Part shown: one piece after another, positions 8,584-16,543 of the stretch
How the letters are laid out: each line of letters begins with the position of its first letter
Numbering within the stretch: the stretch's first letter is position 1
Origin: Paenibacillus sp. Soil750
Lineage (GTDB): Bacteria; Bacillota; Bacilli; Paenibacillales; NBRC-103111
Direction: 5' to 3'
Length of the DNA: 64,000 bases
Assembly: GCF_001428045.1 (NCBI RefSeq)
Contig: NZ_LMSD01000012.1
Span: 1,068,735-1,132,734, forward strand
Position numbers and translations under genes: made by a program
The notes under the pieces: generated by a model
Told to the model about the DNA's origin: nothing
The model's input: the letters and a program-made list of their open reading frames with translations, nothing else
Databases searched by the model: none

Positions 8584-9015
8584 TTATGCCAATTCGCTTT
8601 TAATAAATGCACGAACCGATGCCGCGAATTCCTCAAAAGCCGCTGGGAGTTTCGGTATTAATGGATGTAAGTCTTGTCGTGGCCATTCTACAAAGTCCTG
8701 GACTAGCGGCTTGCGCAGCTTCACTAATTGCAACAGCGTCTCCGTCAAAGACTCTGAATAAGCCCCTTCTCCATGTACGATTTCTACGATGTCTTCGTAG
8801 CTGCTTGCATCTCTTAATATAAAAGCATCAATGAGCAAGCTCCCAATATCCGTCACGGTTTCTATCGCCAAATGAAGTAATCGTTCTTGTGAAAGCTGAA
8901 AAATCAGGTCTTGCTTCCCTTGTGCCCACTGCGCTTCTAACTGCTGACTTGCCTCAGCAAGTACCGACAGAAACTGAATGCGCCCATCAATTTGTTCATG
9001 ATTAATAAAATACAT
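8584..9015 (-). CDS. DUF86 / HepT-like protein with degenerate RNase motif
   Basis: 143 residues, all helical. The pattern RLLHLAIETVTDIGSLLIDAFI and a downstream LRKPLVQDF correspond to the DUF86/HepT fold. In HepT toxins the latter segment is R-x4-H-x-Y, an RNase or AMPylation-target motif; here His is Gln106 and Tyr is Phe108, so an RNase activity is doubtful. Bacillus YutE has the same family and a similar genomic setting. No MntA-type nucleotidyltransferase antitoxin is adjacent. A 37-residue membrane peptide gene ends 3 bases before its start. Probably a housekeeping relative, not a toxin. Confidence 0.75.
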   Translation of the reverse strand: MYFINHEQIDGRIQFLSVLAEASQQLEAQWAQGKQDLIFQLSQERLLHLAIETVTDIGSLLIDAFILRDASSYEDIVEIVHGEGAYSESLTETLLQLVKLRKPLVQDFVEWPRQDLHPLIPKLPAAFEEFAASVRAFIKSELA

Positions 9016-9018
9016 GGT

Positions 9019-9132
9019 CTATCTCCGTCCTCTTTTTCGCCATTTCGTCCATACCAACATCGCAAAAAAAGTGATAATAACCAAAAATATGAGCAAAACC
9101 GCCTGCATCAAATATTCATAACTCACGTTCAT
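9019..9132 (-). CDS. 37-residue single-helix membrane peptide
   Basis: Short frame from the ATG at 9132 (or the GTG at 9126, better spaced from GAGGGTGA). The peptide has an acidic/polar start, one hydrophobic helix (AVLLIFLVIITFFAMLVW) and a strongly basic tail (TKWRKRGRR), so it is an N-out/C-in membrane peptide by the positive-inside rule. Its stop lies 3 bases before the DUF86 ATG, implying translational coupling. No homologue is recognised. Confidence rests on the RBS, amino-acid pattern and coupling. Confidence 0.55.
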   Translation of the reverse strand: MNVSYEYLMQAVLLIFLVIITFFAMLVWTKWRKRGRR

Positions 9133-9284
9133 TCACCCTCTTGATTGATCTCTTTACATGCTATCAACAGTTTATCTCGGGTAGGTGAGAGCGTCAAGCC
9201 ACGCGGGCTTTCATTCCTAAAAGCATTGTCCTCCTATAGCGATCATGTTACAGTGAAACGAGAGAAAAAAGGAGAATTTGCCTG

Positions 9285-10346
9285 ATGTTATCTAAGCCCA
9301 AACTGTCAGAAATCGACATCGTACGCGCACTTGCCATCTTTGCCGTCGTACTCATTCATGGTACGTCTGGCGCCACTCAACTTCCTGTAGGGACAGGCTC
9401 CCAGGCTTTCTTTTTCATCCTGAACAAAGCTAGCTTGTTTACCGTTCCTTTGTTCATTTGGATTAGCGGTCTCGTTTTGTTTTATTCCTATTATGAGCGT
9501 TGGGAGCCAGGGATGGCACGTGTTTTTTGGACAAAAAGACTACAAAAGATATTAATCCCCTATGTCATTTGGTCCATATTCTATTATTTGTATAATCAAA
9601 TCATGTTTCATGGCACGATACAGCTCGATGCGTTTCATCTACTTAAATTGCTCTTATCGGGCAATGCGAGCTATCATCTCTATTACATTATCATTATCGT
9701 TCAGTTCTATGTGCTGTTCCCCTTGATGATGTCTGCGATCAAGCGTTACGCATGGTTGCGTCGCGGCCTGATTCCTCTAGGTATCGGCATTCAAGCGGCT
9801 TCCTATACCTTTCATCATTGGGTAATCCCGCTGCCTGAATATGCCTCGTTGTGCTTAAGTTATATGGCTACGTTCTGCTTCGGTGCCTTTATGGGCATTT
9901 ATTATCCAACGCTAGTGACTTGGGTGATCCGTTTCAAAAGGTGGATATGGATCGCCGTCTATGTGGCCGGTGGCGCTTATGTCGGCATGCTCCTGCTTCA
10001 GCAATATGGTCTTGCTGTAATCGAAAATACTTGGTTCGAGCTAGCTCTGCTCGTTTACTGCCTGACCATCCCACTCGTCTGTGTGCCATGGGCGCGCAAC
10101 CAGCTAGCGCTCGGCTCACGCTTCAGCGCCTTCTTATCTGCCTTAGGCGCAGCCTCCTTCGGCATCTATCTCGTGCATCCCGCGATTCTCACCCTGTGGG
10201 ATCGCGTTTCGCCAGAGCCAGCGCCTGGGCGCCTATGGCTCTATGATGTGCACACCGCAGCAGCCGTACTTATCGGGCTGCTGGGCGCTTTGCTGCTCAC
10301 GCGCGGCTACGCTCGCGCAGTCCAAAAAGGTTCCGCTCGCAGATGA
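9285..10346 (+). CDS. Acyltransferase family 3 membrane protein
   Basis: 353 residues with about ten membrane helices. The N-terminus SEIDIVRALAIFAVVLIHG, with the family Arg and His, followed by VPLFIWISGLVLFYSY, is the acyltransferase-3 signature. Such enzymes move acetyl or succinyl groups onto extracytoplasmic glycans, peptidoglycan or teichoic acids. AAGGAGAA lies 8 bases before the ATG. It stands alone, ends in a terminator, and no substrate can be inferred. The last third is notably GC-rich, as is the convergent TPR gene. Confidence 0.87.
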   Translation: MLSKPKLSEIDIVRALAIFAVVLIHGTSGATQLPVGTGSQAFFFILNKASLFTVPLFIWISGLVLFYSYYERWEPGMARVFWTKRLQKILIPYVIWSIFYYLYNQIMFHGTIQLDAFHLLKLLLSGNASYHLYYIIIIVQFYVLFPLMMSAIKRYAWLRRGLIPLGIGIQAASYTFHHWVIPLPEYASLCLSYMATFCFGAFMGIYYPTLVTWVIRFKRWIWIAVYVAGGAYVGMLLLQQYGLAVIENTWFELALLVYCLTIPLVCVPWARNQLALGSRFSAFLSALGAASFGIYLVHPAILTLWDRVSPEPAPGRLWLYDVHTAAAVLIGLLGALLLTRGYARAVQKGSARR

Positions 10347-10360
10347 GCGGAACCTTTCTA
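10324..10360. terminator. Bidirectional terminator
   Basis: AAAGGTTCCGCTC / GAGCGGAACCTTT with a 6-base loop. It overlaps the 3' ends of the convergent acyltransferase and TPR genes. Confidence 0.85.
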
Positions 10361-11023
10361 TTTCATGCGCGCCAGCCAGGCCCAGCGCCGCTGCTGTCTG
10401 CGGCTGTAGCGAGGCAAGCCGCGGTAAATGTCCAGCGCTTCGCGATACGCGCGCTTGGCATCTTCCTGGCGGCCGAGCTGCTGATACAGCTGGCCGAGTC
10501 GGTAGTAAGCCTCGACCGAGGAAGAGTGCAGGTCGCGGAATTGTTCAATAAACTGCGCCGCACGTTTAGGTAGCTGGGGAGCCAGAGCCTCGCCGAGGCG
10601 CAGGTAAGCTTCGCCATATTTTACACGTGGATTGAGTTCGATCGCTTTCAGCATAAAGGATTCACCCTCGGCGATTCGGCCAAGTTTCAGTTGACACAGT
10701 CCAATTTCGTAATGAACGTCGGCAGATTCCTGCATAATCGGTAGTGTTTGTTCCAAGTAGGGCAGCGCTTCTTGAAATTTTTTGCGTTCAATCAGAATGC
10801 GCGCCAATTCCAGCTTCGCTGATGTATTGTGCGGGTTCGCATGGAGGTCAATTCGCAGACGTGATGCTCTTCGATTTAACTGAAATGGTCTCCAAATATT
10901 CGGCAGGATGCCAACGTATCTTCTGTCCAAAAAATACAAAATTACAAGTAGAATGAGTAATGCTAGAAACGGATTACCAACGATCCGCCAGAGTAATCCA
11001 AATAGTAGTATTTTGATTAGCAT
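10358..11023 (-). CDS. Membrane-anchored tetratricopeptide repeat protein
   Basis: 221 residues. Two N-terminal hydrophobic stretches (ILLFGLLWRIVGNPFLALLILLVILYFL) anchor a cytoplasmic part carrying about four TPR-like helix pairs from residue 65 (AKLELARILIERKKFQEALPYLEQ, ADVHYEIGLCQLKLGRIAEGE, EAYYRLGQLYQQLGRQEDAKRAYREAL). It probably acts as a scaffold. GGGGGAG lies 7 bases before the ATG. The C-terminus is very basic (RYSRRQQRRWAWLARMK). No partner can be named. Confidence 0.82.
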   Translation of the reverse strand: MLIKILLFGLLWRIVGNPFLALLILLVILYFLDRRYVGILPNIWRPFQLNRRASRLRIDLHANPHNTSAKLELARILIERKKFQEALPYLEQTLPIMQESADVHYEIGLCQLKLGRIAEGESFMLKAIELNPRVKYGEAYLRLGEALAPQLPKRAAQFIEQFRDLHSSSVEAYYRLGQLYQQLGRQEDAKRAYREALDIYRGLPRYSRRQQRRWAWLARMK

Positions 11024-11180
11024 GGTGTACTCCCCCTTTTCAACTTCCTTATACTACCATATTATGCTGATTATGTTTACCCCTCCCCTAAGAAAAAAAA
11101 GTCTTAAAGGCAAGGAGCTTCTATCATTCGAGATTTTTCGCCAGCAGTGCTATACTAGAAAGAAAAAAGGGAGCTTTGAC

Positions 11181-11444
11181 ATGAAAGATTCGCATAAGGC
11201 TATATGGCTTAAGAGAAAGAAACTAGGCCGCTCTAGATATTTAATTATGTTCGGGATTGTACCTTGGGGAATCGGTGCTGCGATCCTCACGACCTTGCTT
11301 GAATATATAAGCTTCCAATCCGTTAATTCCGCTTGGATTCCAATTCGACTAATCGTATTCGCTTTCATTGGGTTTTTCGTTGCGAATGGACGCTGGGTAG
11401 CGATGGAATACCGCTTTGAGCCGCCTGCTCCTAGACGACCGTAA
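11181..11444 (+). CDS. Small membrane protein of unknown function
   Basis: 87 residues from the ATG at 11181 (AAAGGGAG 8 bases upstream); the longer open frame from 10908 crosses the divergent promoter area and has no RBS. A basic N-terminus, two membrane helices (FGIVPWGIGAAILTTLLEYI; IRLIVFAFIGFFVANGRWVA) and a proline/arginine tail. No family is recognised. The stop codon is embedded in its own terminator. Confidence 0.7.
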   Translation: MKDSHKAIWLKRKKLGRSRYLIMFGIVPWGIGAAILTTLLEYISFQSVNSAWIPIRLIVFAFIGFFVANGRWVAMEYRFEPPAPRRP

Positions 11445-11456
11445 GGTCGTTTTTTT
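11435..11456 (+). terminator. Terminator overlapping a stop codon
   Basis: ACGACC-GTAA-GGTCGT followed by T7. The loop contains the TAA stop of the small membrane gene. Confidence 0.8.
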
Positions 11457-11461
11457 CATAT

Positions 11462-13279
11462 TCAAACACTCGGTGTAAACCAAATTTCCCGGAAATCAAT
11501 CCAGCCCAAATCGTTGATCGTTACTCCTTTAATCGAGTCATGATACGTCGTTTGTTGGGATCGATGCAGGACGAAAAGAAACGATTTCTCCTCTTGAAGC
11601 TCGGCAATCAATTGATGTAATCCACAAATACGCTCATCCAGGTTAGGATTACTCAGAATCCCCTCCATTTTCGAATCCACCCACACCAGCCGATCTTCAT
11701 TCAAATGTGCACGTACATAACTGTTGCTTTGTTTCAATGTTTGGATGATATGAAGGTCATAATTGCTTTCCATGCAAATGTGATAAAAAATAAGATCGGC
11801 TTCATCAATGGTGTCCATCTGCGTCATGTCGGACTCACTCCGAATCGTGATCTCGATCGGAATACCAATCTGCGCACACTGCTGGCAAATCCATATGGCA
11901 TCCTCATTGTTATTCCGATAGACATACATATGTAACGTCTCGCCGTTGTAGCCCATTTCATTTAGCAAACGCTTTGCTTCTGCAAAATCCGTTCTTGACC
12001 TCACTAGCGGCTCCATTGTCGGGATAAAACTGCTTGCCGGTGCTTCTCGAAAACCACCCAGCTCGCCAATCATTCGCTCACGATCTATGACCAAATCAAC
12101 CGCTTTACGAAAGTTACGATGGCACTGCGGCCCTCTCTTATTGCGATTAAATGTTAATAAACTGCACCCCATAATGGTTTGTTCAATTTGATGCCATTCT
12201 GAATCTTTATCAATCACGCCTACCGGCTTACTCGAATTCGATTGCCCACGATACACTTGGATCTTATCCCAGCTTGGTGTTGATTCCTGTAGATCCGAGG
12301 GCAGCAGCCAAAATTCGATGAGATCCATATGCGGCCTCACACCGAAATAACTATCAAACGCTCGCAGCTTGCAAATATAATCATCGTTCCACTCTAGCCT
12401 GAAAGGCCCCGTCCCAATGGGCATTCGCCCAAAAATCGATTCATTATCCCGGCAAATTTCCTCGGGGACAATCGCCATAGACGTATGTGCCAGCTGTTGA
12501 AGAAACAGCACATTCGGCTGGCTTAATTCAATTGCAATCGAACTTCGATTCAGCACTGTAATCGTCTCAATGCTTTCGGTTATCCATCCTTGCGTGGCAG
12601 ACTGGCCAAGCTTCTTTAGTCGCGCCAAAGAGTAACTTACATCATGCGCTGTCATCTCTCTGCCATGATGGAACAGCACGCCTTTTCGCAAATAAAACGT
12701 ATAATGCAAACCATCCTCGCTGATTTCCCAGTAATGGGCCAAGTGCGGCTCGATCACCCTTGCCTGCGGATTATATCGTATGAGGGTATCGAAAATTTGA
12801 CTCACTAGATGGAAATCAAACGCAAAAAAAGTGTGCGCAGGATCCAGCGTCACCAACCATTTGTAAACAGGTACACGCAATGTATCCTTAAACCGCTCCT
12901 CAAGCTCAACCGTCCGGTAGCCAAAAAAGCTGAACAACCACTCGATAAAGGAGTCCTGAAGTGCTTCTCCCTTGCCTAGTTGATGAATCAGCTCAATCGT
13001 GCCTAAATAATCACCTCGATTTGCAAGCGCCATCGCTTGTTTCGAGATCATGTCTTCCGATGAGACCAAAAAAGTAAGCTCTGAGATGTTCCCTCTACCC
13101 CGACCGGGTTTCCAGGAAATCCAATTCTGATCACTCATCTTTTTCAATAAAATCTTTACATTCCGTGTCGAGCAATATAATCTTTCCGCTAATTCTTCTA
13201 ATGTAATGGGCTGCGGTTTATTCTCAACACCATGCTCAAAACCCGCGCGTAGCTCCAGAAAATGAGTAAGTAGCTGCAT
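11462..13279 (-). CDS. SgrR-type regulator: winged helix fused to a solute-binding domain
   Basis: 605 residues from the ATG at 13279 (AAAGGA about 10 bases upstream; the in-frame ATG at 13312 has no RBS). The N-terminal 110 residues form an SgrR-like winged helix (ITLEELAERLYCSTRNVKILLKKM; GRGRGNISELTF). Residues about 165-600 are a family-5 (peptide/nickel) solute-binding domain without a signal peptide: FDTLIRYNPQARVIEPHLAHYWEISEDGLHYTFYLRKGV. Such proteins sense a small ligand in the cytoplasm. The cognate transporter is not adjacent, but a 49-residue frame is divergently encoded. Confidence 0.88.
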   Translation of the reverse strand: MQLLTHFLELRAGFEHGVENKPQPITLEELAERLYCSTRNVKILLKKMSDQNWISWKPGRGRGNISELTFLVSSEDMISKQAMALANRGDYLGTIELIHQLGKGEALQDSFIEWLFSFFGYRTVELEERFKDTLRVPVYKWLVTLDPAHTFFAFDFHLVSQIFDTLIRYNPQARVIEPHLAHYWEISEDGLHYTFYLRKGVLFHHGREMTAHDVSYSLARLKKLGQSATQGWITESIETITVLNRSSIAIELSQPNVLFLQQLAHTSMAIVPEEICRDNESIFGRMPIGTGPFRLEWNDDYICKLRAFDSYFGVRPHMDLIEFWLLPSDLQESTPSWDKIQVYRGQSNSSKPVGVIDKDSEWHQIEQTIMGCSLLTFNRNKRGPQCHRNFRKAVDLVIDRERMIGELGGFREAPASSFIPTMEPLVRSRTDFAEAKRLLNEMGYNGETLHMYVYRNNNEDAIWICQQCAQIGIPIEITIRSESDMTQMDTIDEADLIFYHICMESNYDLHIIQTLKQSNSYVRAHLNEDRLVWVDSKMEGILSNPNLDERICGLHQLIAELQEEKSFLFVLHRSQQTTYHDSIKGVTINDLGWIDFREIWFTPSV

Positions 13280-13394
13280 CTTCAACGTCCTTTCGATAAA
13301 AGGGGAAATCATTGAAGTGAATTATACTCTTTTTGTTCCCCTTATTCTAGCGTAAACTAAACGTATCAGGAAAAGAAAGGAAAGTGACCCTCGT

Positions 13395-13544
13395 ATGCAA
13401 CCAACAGACCTATATGTATCAGAGAAATTAATGGAGTGGCAACAGCACGATTTGGAAAGCCAGTCCCGTGAGCATTGGAAATGGCAAGCCGGTAGAAAAA
13501 GAAAAGTCTACGTGCTTCTAACTAGCTTATTCTTCTGGATTTAA
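13395..13544 (+). CDS. Possible 49-residue peptide divergent from sgrR-like gene
   Basis: Frame from the ATG at 13395: a charged, aromatic N-terminal part (LYVSEKLMEWQQHD, EHWKWQAGRKRK) and a hydrophobic C-terminal end (VYVLLTSLFFWI), suggesting a short membrane-attached peptide. AAAGGAAAG lies about 9-13 bases upstream, a moderate RBS. It overlaps the 3' end of the convergent VanZ gene by 23 bases. No homologue is known to me. In enterobacteria sgrR is divergent from sgrS/sgrT, which encodes a 43-residue peptide; here only the arrangement is similar. Confidence 0.45.
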   Translation: MQPTDLYVSEKLMEWQQHDLESQSREHWKWQAGRKRKVYVLLTSLFFWI

Positions 13545-14040
13545 TTCGATTCCGTATCGTAACTACCAACACAATCAGAATGAGCGCACACAGAATACCA
13601 ACTCCGTCGACGACTACATCGATGCCGTGCCCCGTTCGGTCCTTCACGAACGATTGATGCCATTCATCCGACATTGCGTAGAGCAATGAGATTAGGAAGG
13701 AGCTGATCAAAGCTATGTTCATTCTGACAGGTTTTGCAAGTAAAGCTATTGACCAAAGCAGGGCAAGCACAGCGTATTCGCTAACGTGCCCTGCTTTTCT
13801 TATGAAGAATTCAATCAAATTAATGGGATCTTGCCATGAAATCACTTGCTGATCATAGGTAAACTTCACTTTGGGGATATGTTCTTTCAACTTTTCAGTG
13901 GAAAATTTCGATTCCAAGTATGGCTTCAAGCTCTGCTGCTGGTATGGCTCGGCAGACTTCATATAGATGAAAGCCATCCATAGAATGGCTGCTACTAGGA
14001 ACACGTAGAATACCGTCTTCGATCGTGTTAACTTCGGCAT
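13522..14040 (-). CDS. VanZ-like family membrane protein
   Basis: 172 residues from the ATG at 14040 (AAAGGGG 6 bases upstream); a GTG at 14061 overlaps the previous gene. Four membrane helices with the VanZ signature: FIRKAGHVSEYAVLALLW and ISLLYAMSDEWHQSFVKDRTGHGIDVVVDGVG. The role of VanZ proteins is poorly known; VanZ itself gives low teicoplanin resistance. It is the second gene of a two-gene operon with the preceding membrane protein. Basic C-terminus. Confidence 0.88.
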   Translation of the reverse strand: MPKLTRSKTVFYVFLVAAILWMAFIYMKSAEPYQQQSLKPYLESKFSTEKLKEHIPKVKFTYDQQVISWQDPINLIEFFIRKAGHVSEYAVLALLWSIALLAKPVRMNIALISSFLISLLYAMSDEWHQSFVKDRTGHGIDVVVDGVGILCALILIVLVVTIRNRIKSRRIS

Positions 14041-14057
14041 AACGGCCCCTTTCTCAC

Positions 14058-14345
14058 TCACGGATTCATTTTCTTGCGAATACTGAATAAAGCAAAAAAT
14101 TCAATAACCATTAAATTCACAGCGGATACGCCATAAAATGCCATCCCAAACATCATCTGAAACTGATCTGTCGTTACAGACTTCCACCACAAAACTGCAA
14201 AACCTGTCAGCACAATATTTAACGCCGTCGTGATCCAAAAGGAGAATCCTAAACGGTTCGTTTTTCGCATCAAAAGAACACCAATCACAAACGGTACAAC
14301 GAAAGCGATACCCAAGTAAATCCAATACAATACTGCATTTGACAC
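14058..14345 (-). CDS. Small membrane protein upstream of VanZ
   Basis: 95 residues with three membrane helices and a basic end (FSIRKKMNP). The start is the GTG at 14345, with GGGAGTGA upstream; no in-frame ATG is near. Its stop codon lies 15 bases before the VanZ ATG, whose RBS falls inside that gap. No family is recognised. Confidence 0.7.
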   Translation of the reverse strand: MSNAVLYWIYLGIAFVVPFVIGVLLMRKTNRLGFSFWITTALNIVLTGFAVLWWKSVTTDQFQMMFGMAFYGVSAVNLMVIEFFALFSIRKKMNP

Positions 14346-14495
14346 TTCTACGTCACTCCCAAACGTTCAACTAGTTTATATTACTAGGTTAGCATGAACA
14401 TACGCACGAAAACAACGTTCGGCCCCCCTTTGCAACAGAATCGACATAGAGCATCTAAGATACACATTTGCAAGAAAAATCCTGAATGACAGGTA

Positions 14496-14524
14496 TTGCC
14501 TGCCGCGATATATTCATGTATAAT
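14496..14524 (+). promoter_or_regulatory. Promoter of tRNA-Ala
   Basis: TTGCCT, 17 bases, TATAAT, with a start expected near 14531, 25 bases before the tRNA. Confidence 0.65.
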
Positions 14525-14555
14525 ACAAAAAGTCGACGTTTGTAAGCGACAACAC

Positions 14556-14628
14556 GGGGCCTTAGCTCAGCTGGGAGAGCGCATCGCTGGCAGCGATGAG
14601 GTCAGGGGTTCGATCCCCCTAGGCTCCA
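14556..14628 (+). tRNA. tRNA-Ala(GGC)
   Basis: 73-base cloverleaf. The acceptor stem GGGGCCT/AGGCTCC contains the G3-U70 pair that marks alanine tRNA. The anticodon loop is CTGGCAG on a CATCG/CGATG stem, giving anticodon GGC. The T loop is TTCGATC. The discriminator base is A; CCA is not encoded (TAC follows). It stands alone with its own promoter and terminator. Confidence 0.95.
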
Positions 14629-14692
14629 TACAATAGAAAACACGATCCTTTGGGATCGTGTTTTTTTGTATGGATCATTGGGGTGAGAACCC
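14613..14692 (+). repeat. Left copy of tRNA-Ala 3'-end/terminator repeat (att-like)
   Basis: From the 3' half of the T arm (ATCCCCCTAGGCTCCATAC) through the terminator hairpin to TTTGTATGGATCAT and GGGGTGAG. It is repeated at 18022-18093 with a few changes. The tRNA is intact here, as expected for an att site restored by an integrated element. Confidence 0.7.
14638..14667 (+). terminator. tRNA-Ala terminator
   Basis: AAACACGATCC-TTTG-GGATCGTGTTT followed by T-run. It is part of the repeat copied at 18022-18093. Confidence 0.85.
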
Positions 14693-15001
14693 CTCAGGGT
14701 TCGCCCGCGCGGACGTAGCCAGAGGCGTAATAAGGGGCCCCCGCAAAGTAATCGGAATTTGCTTCAACGCTTATCTTCACTTTGTGGGGTAAGAAAACGG
14801 CGTCTGAATCCACCGCTAAAAGTCCTCGTCGAGTATGCTTCGTTAGCCATTTAAATCAAGATTAGGACATCCCTTTAGGGGTTGCCATGCAGCCACTTCT
14901 TAAATATCTCTAAAATGCCTTAATATTACCCCTCCATTTAGATAATTTGGAAATAATCAGGGCATTCTAAAATCCAAGCTTTATACAACGTGGAGCCCGA
15001 G

Positions 15002-15187
15002 ATGGATAAAATAGATCACCTTGAAAAACTCAACAATTGGATTAGAATCATCAGCCATAATTACATACTAATTATTGTTGCAGCAATTATATTCTTTGCT
15101 TGCAAATCACTGATCGGCTATCTGACCTACAGAAAATTTATGCGAGAATTAAAGGAAATCAAGCAACTAATTGAAGATATGAGGTAA
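15002..15187 (+). CDS. Small single-helix membrane protein (island)
   Basis: 61 residues from the ATG at 15002 (GGAG 6 bases upstream; the GTG at 14990 overlaps that RBS). An amphipathic start, one membrane helix (YILIIVAAIIFFACKSLIGYL) and a charged coiled tail (KFMRELKEIKQLIEDMR). The layout recalls phage or plasmid accessory membrane peptides, but no family is recognised. The stretch from 14693 to 15001 has no gene. Confidence 0.55.
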   Translation: MDKIDHLEKLNNWIRIISHNYILIIVAAIIFFACKSLIGYLTYRKFMRELKEIKQLIEDMR

Positions 15188-15275
15188 TAATTTTCAGTTA
15201 AGATCCTCAGTGTTCACTTGTAATGAATGCTTTGCATAAATTATTATGCAAGTACTCATTCAGGGAAGTGATCAT

Positions 15276-15449
15276 TTGCAGCTATATTATTTAGCATCCA
15301 AGCAAGACGTTATTGAACTCATCCGCGAATGCATTGATCGGGCAAACTATAGTTCTGCCATTTATTTGCTTGAGATTATTCAGCAGATGGAGGAGGATAA
15401 CCGAACCTCAGTACTTATTACAGTCGTCCGTAAAGATTCTGACGAATAA
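15276..15449 (+). CDS. Small protein of unknown function (island)
   Basis: 57 residues from the TTG at 15276, chosen because GGGAAGTGA sits just upstream; the in-frame ATG at 15246 has no RBS. Acidic, fully helical (DVIELIRECIDRANYSSAIYLLEIIQQMEED), ending in a short strand VLITVVRKDSDE. No family is recognised. It lies between the small membrane gene and the DUF3231 gene on the same strand. Confidence 0.5.
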   Translation: MQLYYLASKQDVIELIRECIDRANYSSAIYLLEIIQQMEEDNRTSVLITVVRKDSDE

Positions 15450-15583
15450 AGACTCTCATACATTGGCATTTTTTCACCTCGTGTTCCTCAATATTCAGTT
15501 GGTGTTGATCTACTCCATGAATACTTTATAAAGCAACTACAAACAATAAAGCCAAAATATTCTATTATAGAGGATTTGAAAAA

Positions 15584-16132
15584 ATGGAAAATGTAATTGA
15601 AGCAGCTATTAATACAATTAAATCGATATTCGTTGATGAACCCAAAGATCCGCTTCATGTTGGAGAGGTGATGTCTTGTTGGATTTACTTAGGAGGACTT
15701 CAAGAAGCAAAATCTTTTGTCCAATCTGCTTTAAATACAAGTGTAGATAACCAATTAAGACATGTGCTTGAAGAAGATCATCAGCTTGGACTCTCCCAAA
15801 TTCAACGACTTCAAACGTTTATGTTGAATGAGGGGGTACCCTTACCAGCAGCTCCAGAATCAAAACCCAAGTCGGATGCTAACGCTGTACCACTTGGAGC
15901 TAAATTTACAGATGATGAGCTAGTTAACATGTTATCTGTAAAGATCGTATCGCTTATTATTAGTGCTGCTACGGCTTCAGCACAATCAGTAAGAAATGAT
16001 GTTGCGCTCTTATTCACACAATTTCAAGCAGAAAAAATGGTGCTTGGAGCGAATATTAAATTTATGATGCGAGAGCGTGGTTGGATTAAAATCCCTCCAT
16101 ATTACTATCCACCAGGAGCACCTCCACAATAA
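15584..16132 (+). CDS. DUF3231 family protein (ferritin-like, sporulation-associated family)
   Basis: 182 residues, one complete DUF3231 unit. Recognisable family motifs are PLHVGEVMSCWIYL near residue 23, PKSDANAVPLGAKFTDDELVN near 95, SQSVRNDVALLFTQFQAEKM near 135, and the C-terminal RGWIKIPPYYYPPG. Family members in Bacilli are four-helix bundle proteins resembling spore coat protein F; their biochemical role is unsettled. AGAGGA lies 9 bases before the ATG. This is the only well-recognised intact gene in the tRNA-Ala island. Confidence 0.85.
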   Translation: MENVIEAAINTIKSIFVDEPKDPLHVGEVMSCWIYLGGLQEAKSFVQSALNTSVDNQLRHVLEEDHQLGLSQIQRLQTFMLNEGVPLPAAPESKPKSDANAVPLGAKFTDDELVNMLSVKIVSLIISAATASAQSVRNDVALLFTQFQAEKMVLGANIKFMMRERGWIKIPPYYYPPGAPPQ

Positions 16133-16370
16133 CAGTTACATACAAATGAATTTGAAAAAATGATGTTTTGATATGTGCTATTATGAACTTGGCCTGGGGC
16201 AACAGTCGCAACCATACAGTAGTCACCACAGTCTCTGCCTCAATGTGAATTTTCAATTGGCATTCAAAATAATCACCCAATGTTTTTCCTCCTCATGTAT
16301 TTCAATATTCATTAAGATTCATCGCGTAATGTAACCCTGCAATCCTTGCGCTAATAAAAAGGGCTTTCAA

Positions 16371-16397
16371 AAGTCCGCTATCTTAGCGGACTTTTTT
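16371..16397 (+). terminator. Intrinsic terminator inside the island
   Basis: AAGTCCGCTA-TCT-TAGCGGACTT, perfect 10-base arms, followed by T4. No gene ends immediately before it. The 240 bases after the DUF3231 stop contain no convincing gene. Confidence 0.75.
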
Positions 16398-16543
16398 CGT
16401 TGACATGACGTTGACTGTTACGATGACTACTTCGCAGTTATGCGCTCCACCGCATTTCAGCGATGTGCATCCCGTTTATTCCGATATCTCGAATCCTACG
16501 CTTCTCTTCCGTTCAATTCAGACGGTAAAGGAGCGTTTTTGTA

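Noticed and set aside
14690..14720. GAACCC-CTCA-GGGTTC hairpin after the tRNA terminator
   Set aside because: A short 6-base-pair stem without a T-run; not needed to explain termination and not clearly functional.
16105..16215. 36-codon minus-strand frame rich in Cys and Gly (VATVAPGQVHNSTYQN..., CNCYCGGAPGG)
   Set aside because: It has no RBS at its ATG and overlaps the DUF3231 3' end antisense. The amino-acid pattern is suggestive, but a stop lies just upstream, so at best it is a decayed gene.
16086..16280. 64-codon minus-strand frame with a TTG start behind GAGGAGGAAA
   Set aside because: The RBS is good, but the frame runs antisense into DUF3231 and the protein has no recognisable pattern; a second frame in the same DNA looks more protein-like, so no call was made.
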